Source: Bacteroidaceae bacterium
Lineage (GTDB): Bacteria; Bacteroidota; Bacteroidia; Bacteroidales; Bacteroidaceae
NCBI GenBank assembly: GCA_017407905.1
Contig: JAFQVS010000052.1
Span: 1-39,372, forward strand
Length of the DNA stretch: 39,372 nt
Reading direction: 5' to 3'
In this document: piece by piece, positions 33,426 through 39,372 of the stretch
Numbering within the stretch: position 1 is the stretch's first letter
How the letters are laid out: every line of letters starts with the position of its first letter
Notes under the pieces: model-generated
Database searches by the model: none
Told to the model about the DNA's origin: nothing
The model's input: the letters and a program-made list of their open reading frames with translations, nothing else
Program-made: the position numbers and the translations under genes

Positions 33426-34190
33426 TCACTTTATGCTGTCGGTGTAAATATAACCCACCTTTTTTATCAGTTCGCGGGGAATTTCGGCTGTATCGTTAAT
33501 GGTGAATATTGCCGCCCGATAGTTGCACAAAGCATCAATCACTTTAAAAAGCGGATATTCGACGCTGCTCGTGTGCAGCGCCATCCACTCTATTTTATCG
33601 CCGAATATTTTGTGCAGAAGCAGATGCTTTACTACAGCCTCGTCAATATCCCCGGCCAAGCAAGAGTAAAAAACTCTGTGGTAGCCCTGCTCTTTCAGCC
33701 TCACATAATCGTCGTGCGTGAAGGCCTCGACAATCATTCGTTTTTTTAGCGTGGGGAAATTCTCCTCTAAAATCGCTGCATCCGAGATTTTGTCCGTTAC
33801 AAGAATCAGTTCCTCATTCTCTAAAAAGAATCTGTTTATCTCCTTTGCCGTAAGCGGTGTGTAACGCCCGTATATTCGGCGTGAGAGAAACTCGTCCAGC
33901 GTGGGTGCCGTGTCGCCCTTGTGCGCAAAGCCGCTAATCTCGTTGAACAGCTGCCAGCTGTGCGCCGCAACAAGAGTGCTGTCCGAGGTCAGCGCAAGGT
34001 CGAGCTCGATATGGCGGTAGCCGTTGGCTAAGGCACGCTCAAGAGCCTCGCGGCTGTTGGTGTAGGTGCGTCCGTCGATGGCCCCGCCCGCGTGGGCTAT
34101 AAGCTCGTAGTTGCACTCAATGCCGCCACCGCCGCACGACGTTAGCAGCAGCAACAGCGTTACACAGATTATATTCAGAGCGGTGCGCAT
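33426..34190 (-). CDS. Glycerophosphodiester phosphodiesterase family lipoprotein
   Basis: This 254-residue protein has a lipoprotein signal (LLLLLTSC, Cys19). The GDPD fold is shown by IAHAGG (His33), YRHIELDLALTSD (Glu62, Asp64) and VAAHSW (His77), the catalytic histidines and metal ligands. It should split glycerophosphodiesters into glycerol 3-phosphate and an alcohol at the envelope. A longer frame from 34253 exists but ATG 34190 begins the signal peptide. The start overlaps the end of the peptidase gene by 16 bases, so translation is probably coupled. Confidence 0.82.
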   Translation of the reverse strand: MRTALNIICVTLLLLLTSCGGGGIECNYELIAHAGGAIDGRTYTNSREALERALANGYRHIELDLALTSDSTLVAAHSWQLFNEISGFAHKGDTAPTLDEFLSRRIYGRYTPLTAKEINRFFLENEELILVTDKISDAAILEENFPTLKKRMIVEAFTHDDYVRLKEQGYHRVFYSCLAGDIDEAVVKHLLLHKIFGDKIEWMALHTSSVEYPLFKVIDALCNYRAAIFTINDTAEIPRELIKKVGYIYTDSIK

Positions 34191-35956
34191 TGTTGCTTTA
34201 AAAATTCGAGCGTCTCGCCCTCGAAATAGGGCGACAGCGTCTCGAACACCCAAGCGTGATAGTTGTTCAGATACTCGGTTGCCTCGGCGCCCAAAATTGC
34301 GGGGACGATGGGGGTCTTATCTATGGGGCACACGGTGAGCGGTGTCAGCGCACAGTAGTCGCCAAATTCTGTTGTGCTGCTGTGCGTAACGAGCATTGTA
34401 TTCTCGATGCGTATGCCGTAGCGTCCGGCCTTGTATAGTCCCGGTTCGTTGGTTACGGTTGTTCCGGGCAGCAGGGGCGCGGGCATATTGTTCATACGTA
34501 TCTGATGCGGGCCTTCGTGCACGTTCAAGAAGTGCCCTACTCCGTGTCCCGTTCCGTGCAGATAATTTTGGCCCGCCTGCCACAGCCACTGTCGCGCAAG
34601 CACGTCGAGCTGTGTGCCGCAGGTTCCTTTGGGGAATTTTGCCATTGCCAACGAGATGTGTCCGCGCAGCACTCGCGTATAGTCGGCGCACTGCTCGTCG
34701 GTGAGTGGGCCCAACGCTATTGTGCGTGTAATATCTGTTGTTCCGCCTCGATATTGTCCGCCGCAGTCGAGCAGAAGGAAGCTCTCGGGCAACAGAGGAG
34801 TGTTGCTCTCTTCGGTCGGTTCGTAATGTACTATTGCGCCATTCTTTCCGTATGCCGCTATTGTGGCGAAGCTCAATCCGCAGAAGTCCTTATCCTCGCT
34901 GCGAAGCTCGGTGAGCTTTCTATCGACGTCAAGCTCGGTGAGTGGGCCGCTTTGCAGTGCGGGCCTCAACCAATGGAGCAGTTTAACCATTGCCACTCCC
35001 TCGGCCAGCATTGCTCGTTTGAAGCCCTCAATCTCGACGCTGTTTTTTACGGCCTTCATTGCCGCCACGGGCGAGTCGGCTGTTATGATGGTTGTCTGCG
35101 GGTTCAGATTCACGCGCACTGCGGCGTTGCAACGGTTGGGCTGCACAAGGATTGTGTCCCTGTCGTAGCGCGCAAGGGCGCTCCACACAGCCTCGTAGGG
35201 GGCTGTCTCTATTCCCTCGCCACAGAGGTACTCTTTTACGTTATTATTTATCTTCTCGCTCCCGACAAAGAGTGTGGCCTTGTCAGGGGTTACCAACAGA
35301 TAGGATACCACCACGGGATTATACTCGACGTCGCAGCCACGCAGATTGGTGAGCCACGCAACCTCGTCGAGCATAGTTACCAACATTCCATCGGCCGACT
35401 TTTGCGCGAGCCCCCGACGCAGACGCTGCAATTTATCGGCTGCTCTTTCGCCCGCAGTCTCTATGGGCATAATAAAAGCCTCGCCGGCGGGCACCGCGGG
35501 ACGATTTTTCCATATTTGTGTGAAAGGCTCTTTTGTATCGTCGAGCACAATGCCGGCCTCGGCAAGCGAGCTGCGCCACGCATCAACCTCGGCCATAGAG
35601 CACACCGTTGCATCGACGCCCACCCTATCGCCGCTTCTTAAATTCCCGCGCAGCCACTCTGTTATCGAGGGGGTCGAGGCGTCGCCGTCCTTCATCAGCG
35701 TGTAGCCCGTGCCGCTCAACTGCTCCTCGGCAGCCAGCCAATAGCGCGAGTCTGTCCACAGCGAGGCGCCGTCGAGAGTAATCACCGCCGTGCCGGCCGA
35801 GCCGTCGAAGCCCGTAATCCACTCGCGTGCCTTCCAATGGTCGGCCACATACTCGCTGCTGTGTGCGTCGCTACTCACCACAATAAATGCCTGCAAGGAA
35901 TTTTCCTGCATATATTTGCGCAATTCAATCAATCGCCCAACTATTTTCTCTTTCAT
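34175..35956 (-). CDS. Xaa-Pro aminopeptidase (M24B, aminopeptidase P type)
   Basis: This 593-residue three-domain peptidase is of the long form (two creatinase N-terminal domains, then the pita-bread fold). The metal ligands are recognisable: Asp in LLLDCGGQYRGGTTD (two Asp), His in GTGHGVGHFLNVHEG, Glu in VTNEPGLY and Glu in GIRIENTMLV. It removes an N-terminal residue next to proline using two metals (usually Mn) in the cytoplasm. The C-terminal segment (GAEATEYLNNYHAWVFETLSPYF) is the usual long-form ending. It overlaps the phosphodiesterase gene and is 38 bases after the TonB-like gene. Confidence 0.93.
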   Translation of the reverse strand: MKEKIVGRLIELRKYMQENSLQAFIVVSSDAHSSEYVADHWKAREWITGFDGSAGTAVITLDGASLWTDSRYWLAAEEQLSGTGYTLMKDGDASTPSITEWLRGNLRSGDRVGVDATVCSMAEVDAWRSSLAEAGIVLDDTKEPFTQIWKNRPAVPAGEAFIMPIETAGERAADKLQRLRRGLAQKSADGMLVTMLDEVAWLTNLRGCDVEYNPVVVSYLLVTPDKATLFVGSEKINNNVKEYLCGEGIETAPYEAVWSALARYDRDTILVQPNRCNAAVRVNLNPQTTIITADSPVAAMKAVKNSVEIEGFKRAMLAEGVAMVKLLHWLRPALQSGPLTELDVDRKLTELRSEDKDFCGLSFATIAAYGKNGAIVHYEPTEESNTPLLPESFLLLDCGGQYRGGTTDITRTIALGPLTDEQCADYTRVLRGHISLAMAKFPKGTCGTQLDVLARQWLWQAGQNYLHGTGHGVGHFLNVHEGPHQIRMNNMPAPLLPGTTVTNEPGLYKAGRYGIRIENTMLVTHSSTTEFGDYCALTPLTVCPIDKTPIVPAILGAEATEYLNNYHAWVFETLSPYFEGETLEFLKQQCAPL

Positions 35957-35994
35957 TTTAATCTATTATTTAACGATAAACATTCATAAGCAGC

Positions 35995-36459
35995 TTATTG
36001 CATAAATACATTCTCGTTCCAGAATTGTTGAATATCCGAGTCGCTGTTTGTGCGGTCGTTATCCATTATTACTTTGAAATTTATGGGTATTGTCAATTCT
36101 GTTCTCACCTTTTTACCATTCTTTTTTCCGGGCTTCCAATCGGGCATATTTTTAATTACGCGCACAGCCTCGGCGTCCAACTCCTCGGACACCGAGCGCA
36201 CCACCCTGACGCCCGTAATAACACCGTTCGCCTCGACCGTAAAGGCCACAACAACCTCGCCGACAACGCCGCTTCGACGCGCCTCGGCCGGAAATTTTGC
36301 CTCGTCGAGGATATATTTCTGCAATCCTCGCTGTCCTGTGGGAAATTTCGGCATTACAACCTTGTCTTTCTTCTGAAATTCGTTGCTCGGGGCTGCCAAC
36401 GTGCCATTATTTGCCACTATTAGCATAAAAGCAAATATAAGAGCAAATATCTTTTTCAT
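35995..36459 (-). CDS. TonB C-terminal domain protein
   Basis: This 154-residue protein has a hydrophobic N-terminal segment (1-23) that can be a cleavable signal or an anchor, a short basic linker, and a TonB C-terminal domain (about 45-130: GLQKYILDEAKFPAEARRSGVVGEVVVAFTVE, then IKNMPDWKPGKKNGKKV). No long proline-rich span is present. It may act as a short energy transducer or as a periplasmic TonB-box binding protein; ExbB/ExbD are not in the window. It has its own promoter. Confidence 0.85.
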   Translation of the reverse strand: MKKIFALIFAFMLIVANNGTLAAPSNEFQKKDKVVMPKFPTGQRGLQKYILDEAKFPAEARRSGVVGEVVVAFTVEANGVITGVRVVRSVSEELDAEAVRVIKNMPDWKPGKKNGKKVRTELTIPINFKVIMDNDRTNSDSDIQQFWNENVFMQ

Positions 36460-36483
36460 AATTCCTGATATTTTTTTATTACG

Positions 36484-36515
36484 CGAAGATAGTAAAGTTA
36501 CTAAACAAACACAAA
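36484..36515 (-). promoter_or_regulatory. Promoter of the TonB-like gene
   Basis: TATCTTCG (36484-36491) and, 20 bases upstream on the minus strand, TTTG (36512-36515): both elements at consensus distance. The start of transcription should be about 18 bases before the ATG. Confidence 0.6.
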
Positions 36516-36584
36516 AAAAGAGCCATTTAATTATCTTTTACCTCCTTTACCAGCTTGTCAATCTCCTTTTTGTTTCGGGCATAC

Positions 36585-36640
36585 CTCACTCGGAGGCCCA
36601 GCTTGTCATTGCGGTTTACGATTGTTTTAAGGGTGCTGCG
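36585..36640 (-). repeat. Dispersed repeat, copy B (inverted relative to 41-100)
   Basis: On the minus strand this 56-base segment is nearly identical to 41-100. A minus-strand frame of 74 codons passes over it (36527-36751, ending KEIDKLVKEVKDN), but the two copies diverge in frame and length outside the shared part, so I do not call a gene. Confidence 0.65.
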
Positions 36641-36783
36641 TAAGTTATAATCGACAATGCTTGCAGCAATAGTCGCGCGAAAGTGCAGGCGCAGCTTGCA
36701 GCGCGCGGGATGCGAATGGCAAGCATTGTTAGCGCCCTGCGGCGTAAACATCCCCCTCGCACTTTTTCCTTAAAACAATCGTA
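36617..36783. repeat. Nested inverted repeat of about 167 bp
   Basis: The outer arms TACGATTGTTTTAAGG (36617-36632) and CCTTAAAACAATCGTA (36768-36783) pair over 16 bases. The middle arms ACAATGCTTGC (36654-36664) and GCAAGCATTGT (36719-36729) pair over 11, and an inner CGCGCG (36674-36679) faces GCGCGC (36701-36706). All are nested, so one strand could fold into one long structure. From 36784 to 36907 I see nothing else clear. Confidence 0.6.
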
Positions 36784-36907
36784 CCTACATTTTTATGGTG
36801 CAATATTTAATTTTAAATTACCTTTTGTTCGTATTATATGCTGCTGTTCTTGAAAATTAGAAATAGATTATTGATTCTTACCCACAGTAAATTTCTACTG
36901 AGCAAAT

Positions 36908-37003
36908 ATTTATGGGTCGCGTGCTTCGAGCATTCACATACAAATAAAAGCAACCTCGTGGGGTTGCTTTTATTTGAGCGGTAAACGGGGCTCGAACCCG
37001 CGA
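36908..37003 (-). pseudogene. Duplicated remnant: 3' half of tRNA-Gly plus downstream terminator
   Basis: A block of about 95 bases repeats that at 37024-37119 with a 116-base period. It contains 27 bases identical to the T arm and 3' acceptor of tRNA-Gly (36977-37003), then its own terminator (stem AAATAAAAGCAACC, 36942-36955 with 36962-36975) and the trailing ATTTATGGGTCGCG segment. The 5' half of the tRNA is gone; a palindrome GCGATGC-TTT-GCATCGC (36999-37015) takes its place. The stem differs from that of the intact copy by a paired change, so the fold is kept. Confidence 0.75.
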
Positions 37004-37057
37004 TGCTTTGCATCGCTTACATTATTTATGGGTCGCGCGTTGCGAGCAGTCATATAC

Positions 37058-37092
37058 AATAAAAAGCAACCTTTGTGGGGTTGCTTTTTATT
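37058..37092 (-). terminator. Terminator of tRNA-Gly
   Basis: AATAAAAAGCAACC (37058-37071), loop of seven, and its exact complement (37079-37092), starting two bases after the tRNA 3' end on the minus strand and followed by T-rich sequence. Confidence 0.9.
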
Positions 37093-37093
37093 G

Positions 37094-37166
37094 AGCGGTA
37101 AACGGGGCTCGAACCCGCGACCCTCAGCTTGGGAAGCTGATGCTCTACCAACTGAGCTACTACCGC
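37094..37166 (-). tRNA. tRNA-Gly (anticodon CCC)
   Basis: This 73-base gene has acceptor GCGGTAG with TTACCGC (one G-T pair), D arm GCTC-AGTTGGTA-GAGC, anticodon arm TCAGC-TTCCCAA-GCTGA and T arm GCGGG-TTCGAGC-CCCGT. The anticodon CCC reads GGG. CCA is not encoded. The plus-strand frame across it that yields SGKRGSNPRPSAWEADALP is a well known spurious product of tRNA sequence. Confidence 0.95.
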
Positions 37167-37182
37167 AATGCTTTTTCGACTG

Positions 37183-37190
37183 CGAAGATA
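37183..37190 (-). promoter_or_regulatory. -7 promoter element of tRNA-Gly
   Basis: TATCTTCGC on the minus strand, 16 bases before the tRNA 5' end. No exact TTTG at -33. Confidence 0.45.
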
Positions 37191-37235
37191 CAACAATAAT
37201 TTATTATTTCGGTTGTTATTTTATTAAAAATTTTA

Positions 37236-37426
37236 AGAAGCTGTTTAAATTTATATCGTTAAGTTTTTTATAGGTCAAAAATAGGATGTTTTATTATTTT
37301 TTGTAGGGCGCGTAGCGGGCTACGTAACCGAGAAAAAGAAGAAAACAGTCATTTTTGAACATAAAAACCACGAAATAACGACTTCCAATATACAAAAAAA
37401 TATCTTTATAAATTTAAACAGCTTCT
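37236..37426 (+). mobile_element. MITE-like element, copy 2 (best preserved)
   Basis: This is 191 bp with perfect 20-bp terminal inverted repeats, AGAAGCTGTTTAAATTTATA. The inside carries a palindromic GCGTAGCGGGCTACG and AACAGTCATTTTTGAACATAA, both shared with the other copies. Both ends are in A+T-rich sequence; a target duplication is not clear. No coding capacity. It lies between tRNA-Gly and the lrgA promoter region; 37427-37535 shows nothing more. Confidence 0.8.
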
Positions 37427-37535
37427 AAGAACTGACAGAATAAAGTATTTCCGCACTATTCACTAATCATTTTGGTACGATTGCACAAAAAAAACAAAAA
37501 GCACAATACCATTTTATTTTTCGCCCGTTTGTTAC

Positions 37536-37543
37536 TAACTTTG
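37536..37543 (+). promoter_or_regulatory. -7 element for lrgAB
   Basis: TAACTTTG followed by CA, an exact TAnnTTTG, about 48 bases before the lrgA ATG. A TTTG at the usual -33 distance is not found. Confidence 0.4.
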
Positions 37544-37591
37544 CACACTGAATAGCGGAGGCAAAGAACCCGAATTGCAAAATAAAATACG

Positions 37592-37966
37592 ATGAAATAC
37601 ATAGGACAGTTTACAATAATAATCACAATCTCACTAATGGGCGAGATTCTGAACAAACTAATCCCCCTACCCATCCCGGCAAGCATCTACGGAATGATAA
37701 TACTCTTCACACTATTATCGACCAAGCTACTGAAGCTCTCGGCAGTGAAAGAGACGGGAAAATTCCTCATATACATTATGCCCATAATGTTTGTGCCGCC
37801 CACCGTCGGACTAATGGATTCTTGGGGCATTATGCAAGAATTTCTAATTGCGATAATAACAATATCCCTGCTATCGACCATCATAGTGCTTGCCGTCTCG
37901 GGCAGAATAACACAATTCATAATAGGCCTTAAAGAGAAAGGAGGAGACAACAATGCAGCTTCTTGA
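37592..37966 (+). CDS. lrgA: CidA/LrgA family membrane protein
   Basis: This 124-residue protein has four hydrophobic segments and the family core GEILNKLIPLPIPASIYGMIILF and LPIPASIYG-type turn, then IMPIMFVPPTVGLMDSW. LrgA/CidA proteins are small holin-like inner-membrane proteins which act together with LrgB/CidB. Staphylococcal members affect murein hydrolase activity and autolysis; other members take part in pyruvate or glycolate transport. The gene overlaps lrgB by 14 bases, so translation is coupled. Confidence 0.92.
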   Translation: MKYIGQFTIIITISLMGEILNKLIPLPIPASIYGMIILFTLLSTKLLKLSAVKETGKFLIYIMPIMFVPPTVGLMDSWGIMQEFLIAIITISLLSTIIVLAVSGRITQFIIGLKEKGGDNNAAS

Positions 37967-38642
37967 AAATTCAATGTTCTTCGGGATTATACTCACTTTG
38001 GGAGCCTATCTGATAGGTGTTGTTCTAAAAAGGAGATTCAAGATTTTTATTTTTAATCCCCTGCTTGTTGCCATTGCCATCTGCATAGCAGTGCTTGCGA
38101 TAATGGGCATCGAATATAGCAGCTACAACAGCGGTGCAAGCCACATAAGCATCCTGCTCACCCCCGCGACAGTGTGCCTTGCAATCCCACTCTACGAGCA
38201 GATACAACTGCTAAAGAAGAATGCAACAGCCATTCTCATAGGCATAGCATCGGGAGTGCTTACGAGCGCTATTACCATCGCCGCAATGTCGATGGCCTTT
38301 GCTCTTGGACACAAAGAATATGTAACACTGCTGCCAAAATCAATTACCACCGCAATAGGAATAGGCCTCTCGCACGAGCTCGACGGATACATTGCAATAA
38401 CAGTGGCGGCAATTATGATAACCGGACTTTTCGGGAATATTGCGGGGGAGATTCTGTGCCGCCTCTGCGGGGTGAAACATCCCGTTGCCAAAGGAATTGC
38501 CATCGGCACAGCATCGCACGTGATGGGCACGTCAAAGGCAATGGAGATTGGCGAGATTGAAGGGGCAATGAGCAGCCTCTCGGTCGCCGTCGCCGGTTGT
38601 ATGACAGTAGCCGCAGCAATATTATTCGAGAATATAATTTGA
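37953..38642 (+). CDS. lrgB: LrgB family membrane protein
   Basis: This 229-residue protein has several membrane helices and the LrgB signatures YEQIQLLKKNATAILIGIASG, LLPKSITTAIGIGLS, and the conserved end KGIAIGTASHVMGTSKAMEIGEIEGAMSSLSVAVAGCMT. It is complete. It forms the pair with lrgA. The transcript ends at the hairpin at 38671-38723. Confidence 0.94.
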   Translation: MQLLENSMFFGIILTLGAYLIGVVLKRRFKIFIFNPLLVAIAICIAVLAIMGIEYSSYNSGASHISILLTPATVCLAIPLYEQIQLLKKNATAILIGIASGVLTSAITIAAMSMAFALGHKEYVTLLPKSITTAIGIGLSHELDGYIAITVAAIMITGLFGNIAGEILCRLCGVKHPVAKGIAIGTASHVMGTSKAMEIGEIEGAMSSLSVAVAGCMTVAAAILFENII

Positions 38643-38670
38643 CAGACTTTTAAGATACGTTCCAAGCGAG

Positions 38671-38723
38671 AAACAACGTCGAAGAATAAGAGGGCTCGGC
38701 ACTACCCTTCTTCGGCGTTGTTT
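38671..38723 (+). terminator. Terminator of lrgAB, overlapping the lysin stop codon
   Basis: AAACAACGTCGAAGAA (38671-38686) pairs with TTCTTCGGCGTTGTTT (38708-38723), 16 pairs including one G-T, followed by T. The right arm contains the last codons of the convergent lysin gene (stop at 38702-38704). Confidence 0.85.
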
Positions 38724-39142
38724 TTTTCTTTGCCCGACAGCATTTCCCATCCTTTTATAACATCTTTGAGCACCGCGGGTACCCCATTCTCGAAGTACGA
38801 CATTGCCGCCACGATGTTGCACATAATAACCCGGTTCTCGATGTTCGGCTCGGCCGTGGGTGGCATCCCCGCGCGCGAGCACACAAAGTCGATGTAAGCC
38901 TCGGTGTCATTCTCAACGGGCGGCGCCCAACGGCTTATCCACTCCCTTATGGTTGTAAGGCCGTGCACGCGTCGGTAATTCTGCAACGTGCGCAGGGCGG
39001 CGCGGTAGCCCCACTCGGGCGCCACGAAGGTAAAAAAACTCTTGTCGGGTTGCTCAGCGGCAAGGCCCTGCCAGCGTGTGCTGTTCCGCCTTATGTTTAG
39101 CGGGTTATTGTTGCGTAGCCCTCTTGGTTGTTTCATATTCAT
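38702..39142 (-). CDS. Phage-type lysin / structural protein P5-like
   Basis: This 146-residue soluble protein begins (M)NMKQPRGLRNNNPLNIRR and continues WQGLAAEQPDKSFFTFVAPEWGYRAALRTLQNYR, then TIREWISRWAPPVENDTEAYIDFVCSRAGM. This is the common 'RNNNPxNIR' family found in phages and prophages of many bacteria, annotated as structural protein P5 or as a muramidase-like lysin. The catalytic residues are not assigned by me. ATG 39142 or 39136 is possible. The start overlaps the holin-like gene by about 38 bases, so the two should be cotranslated. Confidence 0.8.
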   Translation of the reverse strand: MNMKQPRGLRNNNPLNIRRNSTRWQGLAAEQPDKSFFTFVAPEWGYRAALRTLQNYRRVHGLTTIREWISRWAPPVENDTEAYIDFVCSRAGMPPTAEPNIENRVIMCNIVAAMSYFENGVPAVLKDVIKGWEMLSGKEKNNAEEG

Positions 39143-39372
39143 TATTTTTTATAAGCTCTATAATCTTTTCGGCCTCGTCCTTTGTTGCCGCAGCAATAAT
39201 CTGAGCAAGCATATTGGGAAGCTCTTTGGCTGCGCTCTTGCTCTTTCTGTAATTTTCGAGCACACTTTTGGCCTCTATCAGCACCACCCCCACCGTTATA
39301 AGCAATGCGCAATAGGGCGTGTCGTACCACGGAAAGGCAAGGCCGAGCACGTCAATCATCACCCCAAAGAGA
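39105..39372 (-). CDS. Phage holin-like protein, partial at the window edge
   Basis: The frame stays open to the last base of the window, so the N-terminus is probably outside. A GTG at 39362 or ATG at 39359 is available but is not convincing as a start. The visible part has one hydrophobic segment (LAFPWYDTPYCALLITVGVVLIEAKSVLENY in pieces), followed by a charged helical tail (AAKELPNMLAQIIAAATKDEAEKIIELI). This resembles the C-terminal half of phage holin family proteins of Bacteroidales. It overlaps the lysin gene. Confidence 0.65.
   Translation of the reverse strand, partial: LFGVMIDVLGLAFPWYDTPYCALLITVGVVLIEAKSVLENYRKSKSAAKELPNMLAQIIAAATKDEAEKIIELIKNNEYETTKRATQQ

Noticed and set aside
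36527..36751. 74-codon minus-strand open frame
   Set aside because: It runs across a dispersed repeat and a large palindrome. Only its last 15 residues look protein-like, and the repeat copy at 41-100 does not preserve the frame.
36974..37273. 99-codon open frame with SGKRGSNPRPSAWEADALP
   Set aside because: This is the translated complement of tRNA-Gly and its truncated copy, a known false gene type.

Overview
The window looks like chromosomal DNA of a member of the Bacteroidales. It carries the complete moxR-bat aerotolerance operon (batA to batE), a HU-CCDC81/SPOR protein, U32, S41 and DUF4136 families in their Bacteroidetes forms, 7-bp promoter elements of the TAnnTTTG type instead of TATAAT, and few clear Shine-Dalgarno sequences. 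I cannot name the genus from sequence alone. Most genes lie on the minus strand. Plus-strand genes form three islands (3477-6985, 30076-33350, 37592-38642). || Layout, left to right. Positions 1-1430 hold intergenic repeat sequence, a nitrilase-family amidase and tRNA-Ser(CGA) with a long hairpin terminator. Then come a U32 RNA-hydroxylation-type protein (minus strand) and, divergently, a HU-CCDC81/SPOR membrane protein, a zinc-ribbon/FHA protein, a threonine aldolase-type PLP enzyme and, beyond a MITE-like element, a ProX/YbaK editing domain. A minus-strand block from 16292 down to 7076 reads moxR, DUF58, a BatD-like orf, batA, batB, batC, batD, batE and a PAP2 phosphatase. The block from 21936 down to 16419 reads lepA, ftsY, rimO, a HU gene, and a HU-repeat-TM-LysM protein. 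Next are an AsmA-family protein and a block ettA, aminotransferase, GH20 hexosaminidase. The plus-strand island 30076-33350 encodes three lipoproteins (an S41-like one, an NlpE-like one, a DUF4136 one) and a small beta-barrel. The minus strand then has an Xaa-Pro peptidase, a glycerophosphodiesterase lipoprotein and a TonB C-terminal protein. Positions 36460-37591 are non-coding and rich in repeats, with tRNA-Gly(CCC), a truncated duplicate of its 3' half, a nested inverted repeat and a MITE-like element. The window closes with lrgAB and a convergent phage-type lysin/holin pair cut by the window edge. || How the genes work together. The dominant theme is the cell envelope: the MoxR/VWA/TPR Bat complex, AsmA, PAP2, LrgAB, several lipoproteins, and two proteins that join a cytoplasmic HU-type DNA-binding domain through one membrane helix to a peptidoglycan-binding domain (SPOR in one, LysM in the other). 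A second theme is translation and targeting (lepA, ftsY, rimO, ettA, proX, U32, two tRNAs). The best candidates for something undescribed are the two HU-TM-peptidoglycan-binding proteins as possible nucleoid-to-wall tethers, an S41-like lipoprotein that seems to lack both catalytic residues, a three-copy ~170-195 bp MITE-like family with one copy in the ettA leader, and the duplicated tRNA-Gly 3' half with its own compensated terminator.
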